From NCBI GenBank assembly GCA_030278955.1, contig JAOANR010000014.1, positions 35,787,453 through 35,851,452 of the forward strand: 64,000 nt of DNA, in the 5' to 3' direction. Shown here piece after piece: positions 42,625 through 57,959 of this stretch. The notes beneath the pieces were generated by a model that was not told where the DNA came from, ran no database searches, and saw only the letters and a list, made by a program, of their open reading frames with translations. The position numbers and the translations under genes were made by a program. Position 1 is the first letter of the stretch, and each line of letters starts with the position of its first letter. The stretch comes from Hygrophila difformis. Its lineage: Eukaryota; Streptophyta; Magnoliopsida; Lamiales; Acanthaceae.

Positions 42625-45021
42625 ATGGTAAAAACAAGAGGTTTGAAGAAGGCCCTCGAATCGACTGGGGAACCCTACACTCCGAAAGGGAAAACAAGAT
42701 TAGAAGTTGATTTTGGAAAATCTCTTCAGGATTGGCATAAGGAAAGGAAGGAAATGCTTGCGAAAGCTAAAGCCGCTGTTGCCAAGGATCCTCTGGACAT
42801 TCGGAATGAACTCCAGAACGCAGGGGTAGCGGTTACAGAATGCGATTCGACGGTTGAACCCACGTCTGAGAGGGTTTCTCCCACTCCCCCGGCGGTTTCA
42901 GAAGATCAAGCAGTTGGTGAAGAAGCCGAGCCTATTTCTAGCACCATTCCTACACCTGGTGATGCTGCAACAATGGATTCTCCTAAGAACCTGCGCACAC
43001 TTGCCAAAGCTGCATCAGCCTCGTCAAAAGGAAAGAGCTCCAAGAAAGGTAGTAAATCTGCTTCGATTTCTACTAATGTTGCTACAAGATCTTCTACAGG
43101 AAAGGGAGGTAAATCAGCTACAGCAGAAACCCCTTCGGTGCCCACTCCTGCTGCCTCAAAGACTCCCATTGCTGCTGTCCCCTTGACCTCTGTTGCACCC
43201 TCCGGGATTGTGACTCAAGGAGCCAAGGAGAAGAATGTCTCGGATTCTCAAAGTGTTGGACAAACCAGTCGTGGCAAATTGTCAAGGAAGGGAGTTCCTC
43301 GTCCTAAGGCTGTTGTGGATCCTATTCAAGTCCAAACACCTGCTGCTGATCCAGATCCTACACCTCAAGCCCCTCCCAAGGAGCCTGTAGTAGTAGAAAA
43401 GCCATCGACTGAGACTCAAGGAATGCAGACTCAACCTGCTGGTGACAATGTTGAGGAATCCTCTGGAGAAGCATCTGCAGATCAAAGTGAGAATGTCGAA
43501 CCAACTGGTGAGGAACCTGAAGGAGTTGCTATGGAAGTGGACAATGCTGGTGAAGGAGAGAATGTAGAAGTTACTGGTCAAGAAGATGCTGCTAATGAAG
43601 AAGTTGCTGATGAAGGAGTTGGTGATGATGTAGATGCTGAGTCCGAAGAAGGAGATTCATCTGAAGAAGAAAGCTCAGAGTCTGACCACGCTGAGACTGT
43701 TACTCAGCCTGTGACTGGAACAAGTTCGAAGGTTGCTCAAGTTCCTCTAGAGAAAACACCAAGGGTGGAAGTTTCTGAGAGTGAGTATGAACTTTCAGGG
43801 GAGCATCACACTGAGGGGGAGCAATCTGAAAGTGATGAGGTCCAAGTAGTTCAGCAACCTGCTCCAAAAGTTCGAGCCTCTGTGTTCAAGTCTACCAGGT
43901 CCTCCAAGCGTGTCCGTGACCCAGATGAAGAACCTGAAGATAGGAAGAAGGCCAAGGCTGATCCTAAAGCCAAAGCTGGGAAAGCTACCAAGGAGTTGCC
44001 ACTTCATCCAGGAAGAGCTTCTGGGTTCAAGTTTTACTACTCTGCAAGCCGCACTTACTTTGATTCAGGGATCAAGAAGAACAAGATTCGAGTGGAAAGC
44101 AGATTCTGTGGAAAGAAGTACTAAGAGTTAGGATGGACCATTTATCTGGAAGAAAGGGATTTGTTTGAATGGGCTTCGAAATGGAACAGATTCAGGCCTG
44201 ATCTAGTAAGGGAATTCTATTCAAACCTTCAAAAAGGTTTTCTCCAGGAAGGGTCAATTTGGTACTGCAAGAATTACACCAGGGGGGTCATCTATGAAGT
44301 CACCTCGGCCAAGATCAATAATCTTCTTGGTCTACCAGAAGTCAGCTTTGAAAGTATCTACCAACCAGGGACTGTCTTCGATAGTGACTTAGTGGCTCAT
44401 GCAGTAACCAAAGGAGAAGTCCAACACATGCCTGGTAAAGGGATCAGTCCTAAGGATCTTACCCAGAAGTTCCATTTGCTGTACAAGTTCTGTGCCTGCA
44501 ACATTCTGCCTACATCAAACCATTCCTTGGTGTCTCGAGAGATGTGCCACCTCATCTATGCCATTGAAGAGAAAGAACCGATCAATTATGGCTACTTGGT
44601 ACTCTCTCAATTTGGCAAACTTGCTCAGACAATCAAGAATGATGGAAAGACCTTGCTTCCATATCCTGCCTTGATCACTGCCTTACTGGAGTCAGAGAAC
44701 ATCTTTGGAGATAAGAAAGAAACTACAGATGAGATTAATGAATTTGCCCTATCACAAGCTGTGCTTAAGAAGGTACCAGATCTTCCAGGCATTGATGGAT
44801 CCCTCAGTCGACAAAGTGCTCTTCATAGAGCAAATGCCATCTTCTCCAGTGCTACAGATGAGGTCAGAGTGCTGAAAGATGCTCTTGAGGCTCTGGAAAA
44901 GAAGCTGGAACAGGGACGTGCCCTAATGCCGGACTACTGGTCAGATGAACCTAATGCCATCTCACATGCTGATGATGCTGCTGAAGAGTCTGGAGAAGGT
45001 TCAGAAGAGGAGTCCGAGTAA
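42625..45021 (+). pseudogene. SIRE-type third ORF (envelope position), broken by one TAA
   Basis: Starts at ATG 42625 (MVKTRGLKK) and is open to TAA 44122-44124 (499 aa), then continues in the same frame to TAA 45019-45021, together about 798 codons. The first part is Ser/Glu/Pro-rich and acidic with basic patches such as KKAKADPKAKAG. The part after the stop has FRPDLVREFYSNLQ and INNLLGLPEVSF, resembling the conserved plant transposon-associated domain (Transposase_32 type), with a short coiled coil and an acidic tail. An upstream in-frame Met (42568) would give a hydrophobic leader, but that stretch is a pyrimidine tract ending TTTTTGTGCAG at 42619, so it is read better as a splice acceptor for a subgenomic mRNA. 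No clear transmembrane anchor, so a true envelope role is unproven. Confidence 0.8.
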
Positions 45022-45468
45022 CCTTTGCCAGGAAATGATCCAGAGGGGGAGTAGAAGAAATCCAAAAATTTTGCTGCTGATGATTAGCTCTCCCTGCCTG
45101 CTGCCAAATGGGTAATATCTCTCTAACTCTCAAACTTTTACTTTATTAAGTTCTGTGTTTTTTTGAGATACTCTGGTACTGCTAATATTTGTCTGTGATT
45201 GTGGTTGACTGGTTGATGTTTATTGGTGATGAACTTGATGGACAAACTGTGATGGTTGTGTTGTGAACATGCTATCTGGTTATTCATGTTATCATTCCTT
45301 TTGCTATGTGTGATTGTTATGTTTGTATCCTCATTTTGTATAGCTCTATGGGATGTAATTGGTGGTTGGGTCGTTGGTTTTGCTGTATGTTCTTAGCTAG
45401 CTTTTGTAATAGATCATCATCGGTTGGATTTATTGTACTGGCTCACTTCCTGTCAAAAAGGGGGAGAT

Positions 45469-46445
45469 TGTTGAGTCAAGGTTTTGAAAGGAGTTCACAG
45501 CCGATGATTGAACACCTTAGGAGAACATCCACAGCACCAGTCTACGCGAGTGAACGGAAGAACTTTCCTTGGAGACTGGATTTGGACCCAACGGATCTTT
45601 CCTAATCAGGGGGATATATACTAATGTTTGATTGCAGGAATCCCTCCTGAATTAGGGAAAGATCAATCAGCCAAGATTGGGGCTAATCACAACGGCTCTT
45701 TCCCCATTTAGCATCAGGCCGTTTGAAATGGCAGAGGTCACAGGATAAGAAGAGTTTTGGAGGCTTGAATTCACACACTTCTCTTTACCCTCATTGCGAA
45801 ACAACTCTGAAACTCTCAAGAGCTCTCGGAAACTATTGTTGAGAAGTAATATCGATCTCCAGCCTTGTGTGCAGAAAGCAATCCATCTACTGCTGGAAGA
45901 TCGACCGAGCCTTAAGCACTCTTGTTGATATCTATCAGTTCTCTATTCATTCCTGAATCAGAGATACACTAAAGGAGAGTGCAAGAGGCGGAAACAGGAG
46001 GAAATACAACTACTCAATCGCTCATACAACAAAGGAGGTCTGCTTCACAGGCTACTTCAGGGGAAACTCAAAGTGGTTGCTTTGGGGAGTTGAAATAGGT
46101 GGGAAGCCTATACCAGATCCGGGAAGGAGGCTGGTCATCACAACTATCTGCCTGGAGTTTGGAGTGAAGGCATTCAAAGTGTTTTCATCTATTGTGTGTG
46201 GTTGTAAACCATAGTTGATAACACATAGTGAAATAATCTCCTGGATTGGTATCCCCCAGACGTAGGCCGAAGGCCGAACTGGGTCAACAACTCTTGTGTT
46301 GTTTATTTACTTTGTGCTTGTTTTATTCCGCTGTGCATTTTATTACACTCGATACAGTAATCTGTTTGTTCATTGTTGGTGTTCAGACACTCTCAGTGAA
46401 CCACTGCACAAAGTCACTCACTTGCTTAACCTAGTGGACCTAACA
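45469..46445 (+). repeat. 3' LTR of the SIRE-type element
   Basis: 977 bp, preceded by AAAAAGGGGGAGA (45455-45467) and followed by the GAAGT duplication. About four differences from the 5' LTR. Confidence 0.95.
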
Positions 46446-46450
46446 GAAGT

Positions 46451-46556
46451 ATATCCAACAAATTGGGTATATAGAATTGAGGATCCTGTGGGCAAAATTG
46501 GCCCTTCCCAAAGCAAAGCAAGAATTGATGAAGTAGCTAAAGCTAATTAGTAGTAT
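46451..46556 (+). pseudogene. Putative terminal exon of an unidentified gene, separated from its splice site by the SIRE element
   Basis: With the element and one target duplication removed, an acceptor-like TTTTATCTAATAG (35908-35920) is followed directly by GTGAAGT and then this stretch. The second frame is open for about 34 codons and includes YPTNWVYRIEDPVGKIGPS and ARIDEVAKAN before a TAG. The wording looks protein-like, but I do not recognise the family. No upstream exons were found in 32690-35920. A second frame is also open to a TAG at 46531, so coding status is uncertain. If real, the gene has lost its normal 3' end to the insertion. Confidence 0.35.
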
Positions 46557-48819
46557 GAGCATACATACATACATACATACATATGTATGTATAGCTTTGA
46601 TTTGATTAACTTTTGGAGTACACTTTTAATTTGCTTTTGTTGTGGTTTCTGCATTGGCAATGCACCACACAAATTATTAGTATAGCATATACTTCTTTAT
46701 TATGATTGTTGTTTAATTTATTTAATTTTACCTGGAATCTATTGTTGTCATTCCAATGCGTCAAAAATGGAAGGAGAAAAAATAAATAAAATATACTCCA
46801 TGAAATAAATAATTACTGTGTTGGGATAGTGGGAATAAATTTTCCTGTCATCCCATTATGGCATGTATCTTTCGAGTTGATGCCATCATTCATCCCATCA
46901 CGGTCAGTTCTGCACGCAGATTTTTGGGAAATTTTTTAGAGATTTTAATAGCTTTTGATTTATATTAAAATTGTAGCTACATTAGCTTTTGAAAGCTGTA
47001 GCTATAATTTGAAACTCTATAAATAAAAGCTACATATGGTAGCATTCAAAGAAAGCTAGCAAATTTATTTTTATCCTATTACAATTTTAACCCAATAACC
47101 AACTCATTACAATTCCAAAAAAAACTACAGCTAGTTGTATCACAACACTTAAATAAAACTGACAGATACAGCACTCACAGCTCCCTATAGTATTTCGGAG
47201 AATATGAAACGGTATTAGGCAGAAATTCACTATAAGCAAAGGAATTTTCTTAGTGTGGATGGAATTTAGGATATCTAGAAAAGATTGCTGTATATATTAG
47301 TACTATTAATTAGTGCTTGGAAATTTTAACAAGGAATATTATGAATAGGTAGCGAATACTATGGAATATTATTATAGTGTGAAATGCAAGCCATATAATA
47401 TACGAGAAGTTTCATTCCGGCAACATTTGTGAGTATGTTGTAGTATAATGGAAATAAGAATCACAAACGCCATCTATGCAGATCTCTATGTATCGATAAT
47501 TACATACTAATTTCTTCGTTATATAATTCTATTAATTATCAAAACAGATTTATAATTATCATATTGTGATCAATTTCATCCTCGAGTTATTTGAGCAATT
47601 TATTTTTTAGTTCCCTACACTTTCAAATTATTATGTTTTGCCATAACTTTAACTTTGTACAATTTACTGATTTAGTCCTGAAAATAATTTGTTAATATAC
47701 CCCCGTTACGGCGTTACCTAAAAATATTTGTGGTATACTATTACCCCAAAGACGAAGTTGGTCATAATCGAATATTCATAAGACGGTTTTTGTAATTAAT
47801 AATATTAAAAGACAAAATTGATAATTATCGATGAGTAGAGGACGTTTGTACTTCATATAGTGTATGTATACAGTATATATATGAATATTGATGATATATT
47901 GATATTATTGGTACGTATGAATGCCATGCTCATGCATTACAGAAATATATACTACAATGGGAGCTGATCAAGCTTGCACTGCAATCCCATTATTCCCACA
48001 TTATAACGACACCACAGCTACCCGATATTTATATTTATATATTAATATGTATGTATATATATATATACACATAATAATAGTACATATATAATTGATCCGT
48101 GTTGACTCAGAATACACATTATTGAGAAACCAGGCTTTTAATTTGATCAATAATTTTCTTATCCACACACACACACACACATATATACTTACTTTACAGT
48201 AATATGATAGAATGATGGGGATGATGGAATTATTTTTTTGTCTAAGTGCAACCCTGCGTAGGCTTCCAAACTTGTGTCATTAGTTTTATTACCATATAAT
48301 CTTTCTTCCCATCATCATGTCTTTTTTGCTGCTGCCCACTGTTTTGTGATAGAATAATTTTTTTGTCCCCAAAGATTTTGCCTTCATACCCATTATATAT
48401 ATGTATGTATAGATTAAATCATACTGTTATCCTCAATTTGACATGCAATACCAAGTCTTTAGTATTTTTTTTTTTTTATGAAAATGAAAATGGTGGTGCC
48501 GTCATCGTCTAGCTATGATCTGCAATTCTTCTGGTAGCTTTTTAATCTTTCTCCAATTTTCTAATCAAATTAAAATGAAGAAAAGGTATATTAATAATTG
48601 GTTCCCAATGGGAATTCCCTTTGACCATACTTTTGATCCCAAGATTTTGTTGGTGCCAACTTCAATTATTGTCTATATATTTGCTATAATATTGTACATC
48701 TTTAGCATGGCTTTCAATTTCTTTATAGTTGGCTGGTACCATATGGCAATGCCCTTCAGAGAAGGGGGGAAAAAAAAAAAGGTTAGGAAAAAAGGAAAGA
48801 AAGACAGGAAATAGTAGTA
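46557..48819. other. AT-rich intergenic DNA
   Basis: No gene seen. Contains an ATAC microsatellite (46561-46584), TA runs near 48050 and an AC run near 48168. The ORF at 48515-48814 is short and without recognised features. Confidence 0.5.
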
Positions 48820-49314
48820 CTCCCTCCGTCCCCACGACTTGTGGCTCGTATTCCTCTTTAAGCTGTCCCACGAATTGTGGTCACTTTCCCTTTTTAGATA
48901 ATTTTAATTAATATAAATATAATTAGAATCTTAATGGTTTCTAAATCTCATTAAAAGTAATCACTTTTACTATTCTGCACAATTCTCAATACACTTTTAT
49001 TTTCCTACACAAAGTCCCTTGCATTTCTTTAATTCTTCATATTTTAAAATTGGTACAAATAAAAATTATGTAAAATATATATATTCTAAATCTAGAGGTC
49101 TAGACGATTCTAACAAGACCACATTTGAATATTTTTCTCTAACTAAATCATTATAATAATATTTTGTCAAAGTTAAACAATAAAGAAAGTTAAAATTCAT
49201 TAAAATTTTAAACATAAATACCAACATCACTTTAACCACTAAACCTCACCACACCCCACCATATAAATTACCGTGTCCAAAAGAAACGAGTCACAATTCG
49301 TGGGACGGAGGGAG
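48820..49314. mobile_element. Stowaway MITE, 495 bp, intact ends
   Basis: TA duplication at 48818-48819 and 49315-49316. Terminal inverted repeats start CTCCCTCCGTCCCCACGA and end TCGTGGGACGGAGGGAG, with the pairing running on into CTTGTGGCTCG / CGAGTCACAA. Confidence 0.92.
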
Positions 49315-49468
49315 TACAATTTTCTGAAAGAAGAAAGAAAAATAGTAGTACAACTTGTGTTGTGTATAGGAAGGAGCTCTTATGGCCTTTCTAGGCGTGA
49401 AATGACAATTATGCCATGTTTTCCTAATTATCTCATTATTTGTATTTTCTTTTCCTTTTTTTCTTTTT

Positions 49469-49646
49469 TTTAGGTGAATACCAGGGTATCCACAGACCAC
49501 ATTGGTCCCAAGACTAATCCCTCGAGGATCTGCAAGGGCAATTAAGGGTGCCTCTCCCAAAGCAGTTTTTTGCATACACAAGGCTCGAACCCGAGATCTT
49601 GCTTAAGCGACTAGAGCCCTCATCCAATCAAGCCAACTGCTGTTGG
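49469..49646 (-). mobile_element. tRNA-derived SINE, family S1, full copy
   Basis: Minus strand: A-box-like GTTGGCTTGATTGG, B box GGGTTCGAGCC, then the body and a run of A's. The flanks share a direct repeat of about 19-20 bases of CTTTTCC plus T-rich sequence (about 49449-49468 and 49647-49666). This is the best S1 reference copy in the window. Confidence 0.88.
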
Positions 49647-49666
49647 TCTTTTCCTTTTTTTCTTTT

Positions 49667-50214
49667 ATGCAATACTAGCAAATAGTAGCAATTATTGCAT
49701 CTCAATACGGGTGCATTCATATGAATTATTAGAATTCTTTTTCACAACCCATAGAATTATTGTTAGAAGCCCATTAAATTTAAAAAGAGAGAGAGTAGAA
49801 GACCAGATGAAAATTCCCACCCCCGACTATAATGTTTGAAGTCGGAAACAAACCCCATCTCCTTAACTTAATATGTAATAAAGTAAAACAAAATTCAAAA
49901 TGTTGGAACCTAAAATAACATAATTGAATCCTCAAAGTGGAACTAATAAATTATTTAAACTTTAGAAATTATTAATATATACTACTTCATGAGAAAAAAA
50001 AAATAAAAAAAATTAAAAAAGAAAAAGAAAAAAAGAAGTAAATTGACTTTAGCAATTACAGATTTAAAAATTGAAGTTAATTGCATCGTAATCGCAACAC
50101 AAGTTAGAAAAGGTTCAGAAGTTAATTGCCTCTTTTAACAAAACTTTTTTTTGACACAATAGTGCTACGGCCAACTAATTTGAAATATCGTGATGACATT
50201 ATCAAAATTTTTTT
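49667..50214. other. AT-rich intergenic DNA
   Basis: No gene seen. A purine-rich block of A and G runs lies at 49991-50040. Confidence 0.5.
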
Positions 50215-50366
50215 TTTTTTTGTAAACAGTGACACTCATGTGTCGGCAAAGGTGTGTAGAAGCTCAAACCACACAAATTACAAATGGAATAAAGGGGAAG
50301 GATAGGGGGTCAGGTGGGAATCGAACTCCCAACCTATGGTTGGGAGAAGGGGGACTTGATCGCTAG
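50215..50366 (-). mobile_element. SINE, family S2 (minus)
   Basis: On the minus strand a B-box-like GAGTTCGATTCCC is followed by CCTATCCTTCCCC and CATTTGTAATTTGTGTG. ATCAAAA-type sequence lies on both sides. Confidence 0.7.
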
Positions 50367-52314
50367 GGTATCAAAAATTAAATTAGTCAATTGCAATGTC
50401 ATTTGAAAAGATAAATAAAATACTAAATATAACAGATAACTCAAAATAGGGATGAATGAACATATATCCGACATTGGCAATCACTAAATCTAAATTGGTT
50501 ACAATGTACTGTATTATGTTTCCATTCCCTTCTTTTCCAAGTGTCTTAACTCTAGTGGACCTTATTATGCCCAGTCTATTTCTTACTTAATCGAGTTTTT
50601 CCATAATGCTTAGATTTTTTATCTTTTTTTTTTTTTCCCCCCTTTTCAAGGAAGGGGAAAATTATTGTTTTGACTCGCATCTTAATTCTTAACATTCTAT
50701 CCGTCAGTCTTGAACATTTGAGTATATTTTTTTAGCAGATTTAATTTCAACAGAAAAGATACTTATAAAAAATGCCAACATGTTACAGCCCCCGATCGTC
50801 TCTCATGAAAACCTATATTTCCTCCCAATCAAAACATGCGCTGTAGAAAACAAGATCTAAAATGCTCACCAAGAAATTATAATCAAAATATTCGACAGCT
50901 TTAGTATATTAAGAATATAAATCCATGACTGATTGAATTGACAGCATCTAATAATGCCCTCCAACTATTGCAATTTTAAGAAATCGTCCTCAATTATAAC
51001 ATCAGTAGATTTGTGCACATACTTCACAATTGGCTGAATTATTAGAAATCAAAAGGTAACACTCCCAAACTTCCCACTAATGTAGAGACAAGACATATTG
51101 GAACAAATGGATTTCAATGTCGAAAGAGAAAGGCATATATCTCAATGGAAAAATAGAACAGTAAAGAAACATCAAATAAGCCTTTTTCACAAAGCTGGAC
51201 AGATCTCTTTACCCGAGTACACTTCTTTTAAAAAGGAATTTCGAATTCGCTTCACCTGCAATTTTTGAGAGGTCTCTATATCTATTCTATTTTACCCCAC
51301 ACAAAGTGGGTTATCGCAATAAATCAATGATCAAAACCAACTATAGCAAAACATAAGGACCTGCAAAAATACTCTTACCTCCAAAACTAGTACAACAATG
51401 AACACTATGTGACATGTAATAATTCAATGATCAAGGTCAGAGACTCTGAGTAAAGTGTCGGCCTCAATTTCACTTATAGAAGTATATCATAAGCTGAAGG
51501 TATGCTTTTTATGCATTTGTAATTTACAGCCTTCCAATTAATTAAGAAAATGAAACACTGAATAGTAAGCAGATTAGTTCAAGTAAACATAACCTAAAAA
51601 GATGATATTCATACTTCACCTATTTGTAGATATGCTTACATTCGAGTATACATTAAGTAGTATATATAGATTCAAACTCCGAATATGAAGTTCTTGGATA
51701 AGGAAAACCACACAGGTCAAGAAAATATGAATCATAATTCAAATTATACTCAAATGTAAGGATAAAATTCTAAAAAATAAGGTGATAAGGGATAGCAAAC
51801 TACATCCAAAGTTTACATCACCATAAATCCACATCTGACCAAAAAAATGAGCACTTGGTTTGAGCTGAGCTGGACCATCAGAAGAGAGCAAATAGTAGAA
51901 ATTGCTTTTTCTTTTGTGGAATCAAATGCATTAAGAAAATCATAAAGATCGAGCCACCACAACCACAATTCAAAAAAGAGTTGGACCAAGACATTTTGAT
52001 TTTCCCTCAATCTTGACCGGAAATGAAATTTTTACCTTTACAGAAAAATCAGAACAAATAAAACGCAACTTTGCTGAAATCTTAAAACAATTCACTAGCC
52101 AGTAGCCTGAGATTCAAGTTGAATTCAGAACAATATATACTAATAATAATTCCTTTAACAAAGACATGCGAATAGAACACAATGGCATAGGAATCTAAAA
52201 ATAATTAGAGGGATACCAAATACAAGCAGCATCAATATTGCCATTGTAATGACTCTTTCCTTCGTCAATGGTCAATATACGGGGCGCATCCAGCCACCTA
52301 TTCAAGTCATCAAG
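50367..52314. other. Intergenic DNA and probable RABE1 3' UTR
   Basis: No gene seen in 50367-52000. The last 200-300 bases before 52315 are the likely 3' UTR of the Rab gene on the minus strand; no clear poly-A signal was chosen. Confidence 0.5.
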
Positions 52315-55812
<3,498 letters not shown>

Positions 55813-56594
55813 CTGATTTGCTTTCTTTTCACAAATTCCTCAAAAAAATAAACCCTAGCGCCACACAACACACCTATTTATGACCGATATTCGACGGTTG
55901 TATAAAATTTGAAATTCGAAAACATTCAATTCGCACGAAAGTAGGGAGAATAACGGGAAACAATTACCAGATCTCAAGCAGGAGAGAACAGAAAGATCTA
56001 ATCAATGAGGAATGAGGTAAAAGAGGAGGGAAGTAGCCAAGCCCGATCGTTGAAGCCTGTGCAGTATTTTATTTTCCCCCTTTTTCCACTAAAAATATTC
56101 AGAAAACTATATAACATGTTCAGGAAAAAAAAATACTAATATAATAATCATAGAAAGAAAACGACTTCATCGAAATTAAACTCGGAGTTAAGAAAGCGAG
56201 TTGGAATCGGTCATGACAATACTAGGCTCTTCATTTTCGACAACATGCGACTTGTCATTTTAAAATTTAAGATTATTGACCTATTAAGGGTATTTACCAA
56301 TTCCTCCATCACTTATGTAAGAGTATACTTCCTCCCTTTTTTTTTTTTAAGATAGCTACGTTGGAGATTCTGACACTATTCACACAAACAATTTAACTTG
56401 TTTTATTATAACTAGTAAGTAACCCGTCGAGACTCGACGGGCATAATTATATATTTTATATAATATATATACTTATATTGTATAAAATAATAAAAAATTA
56501 TATTTTGAGTAATGAAAAATATGTAATGATTTTATATCTATTTGAAAGATGATGTATATAATAATATAATTTAACTATTTTTAAAACTAACTAA
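55813..56594. other. 5' leader and promoter side of RABE1
   Basis: On the minus strand a CTG/GTAATT donor-like site at 55967 and a CAG directly before the ATG suggest a leader intron of about 155 bases (inference). Further out (56090-56590) the DNA is AT-rich with no gene. Confidence 0.45.
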
Positions 56595-56973
56595 GAGGGT
56601 ATTTGGATATGCATTTTAAAAAGTGTTGTAGCGTTTAGAAAATAAATAATCGGATAATTAACAAAACGTGTTGTAAAAAATAAGTGTTTTGATGAGCTTA
56701 TGTTGTTTCAAATAATCAGATAATCATTAAAAAGTGTTTTGATTTGTGTTTTTCATTACCTCAAATGCAAAAATATAGTAAAATCTATTTTTAGCTAGAC
56801 GCGATTTTCTTGCAGCAACAAAATGTAGCAGCAAGAAAATGGTTTTTCATTTCATCATAACGCAAATAATAGATTATCAGAAGTTAGTACACAAACATGA
56901 TTAACTGATTATTTGCATTTTGCAAACACAATAATCAGATTATCTGTCCCAAAACACACAAACAAACACTCTC
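56595..56973. mobile_element. Tourist-like MITE, 379 bp
   Basis: Flanked by TAA (56592-56594 and 56974-56976). Termini are GAGGGTATTTGG and, inverted, GAGAGTGTTTGT. Confidence 0.75.
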
Positions 56974-57189
56974 TAAGAAATTATATTATATAGTTTTCTT
57001 TAGCTTCTGTGGCTTACAAACCTAACAAATCAATAAAAATAATTATTAAAATAATAATTTTATTTAAATTAAAATAAAATAAAATTTAAATATAAGCATT
57101 AAATATAATATGAAAAATTCCCTCACAAAAATTTTACTCCTGAAAATCTCATTGGTATGGGCTAATATAGTACTCTATTTAAAAATGTC

Positions 57190-57660
57190 TGAATTTGAAG
57201 TGGTGCAGTTTTCATATTTGCATATGTACTCTTAAAAATTGTTGCTATAGGATCACCCGTATACTTTATGAGAATATCATATGGAAATGTCATATCATTG
57301 TAGATCTTCAAAATCAATACTGGTCTTACCATCATCTACATCAAGTATCCATTTTGCAAATTTTCTGTCATATATAAATTTTATTGTAAACAACATTTCT
57401 TATGATATCTTAAGTTAATCATTCTTAATTGCATATTAATACTTTGAGTCACATCTTGCTGGTGACACGAAATATTGCAACATAACTGTTCGTAGCTAAA
57501 AACTGGTTTTGGAAGATAAAGTCAAACATTCTTTAAAGATTAGCATTGAATTTGTTTATAATCATAGCAAAACAAACTACAAGTTGAAATTTTCTCATTT
57601 AGAATTAAATGAGGAATTTGGTTAAATCAGATAGGCTCATAATCATTCTACAAATCAATA
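57190..57660 (-). pseudogene. Helitron helicase remnant, duplicated C-terminal part
   Basis: Diverged second copy of about 58030-58520: shared GAAGTGGTGCAGTTT, GTTGCTATAGGATC and GTAAACAACATTTCTTAT. On the minus strand the frame contains AKWILDVDDGK and DPIATIFKSTYAN, as in Helitron Rep/helicase proteins, with stops and shifts. Confidence 0.65.
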
Positions 57661-57959
57661 ACTTTTTACTTTCAAAGTTTCCTGAAAATTAGTATAACCT
57701 CAATAATATGGTTCCGCATCTTTGTTACTATCAACCTATTTACATTGCATACTTTTTTTGATGGATCTATATTCCTAATAAGCATGACTATGTAACCCTA
57801 ATTCAACTATATTTCATGATTTGGTAATCCAGAATAATTGATTGTGTTTAGATATTTCAGTGAAAATAATTCATTGTCATTATCTATGCTTTCATCCTCT
57901 TGACAAATATTGTTAGGAACTGATATATATACATTTTCATTTGCAGATATACATTCCAT

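Larger units (their letters stand above)
35928..46445 (+). mobile_element. Full-length SIRE-type Ty1-copia retrotransposon (10518 bp)
   Basis: Complete element with 977-bp LTRs (TGTTGAGTC to CCTAACA) and the target duplication GAAGT at 35923-35927 and 46446-46450. The initiator tRNA-Met primer site is at 36907-36920. Its long gag with a coiled coil and two zinc knuckles, Ty1-copia pol order, and an extra large ORF between pol and the 3' LTR identify the SIRE/Maximus lineage. Three G5-type purine tracts occur between pol and the LTR (42331-42343, 45042-45060, 45455-45467); multiple tracts are a described Sirevirus trait. The LTRs differ at about four positions by eye (0.4%), so it is very young. 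Both coding regions nevertheless carry a nonsense codon. Confidence 0.95.
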
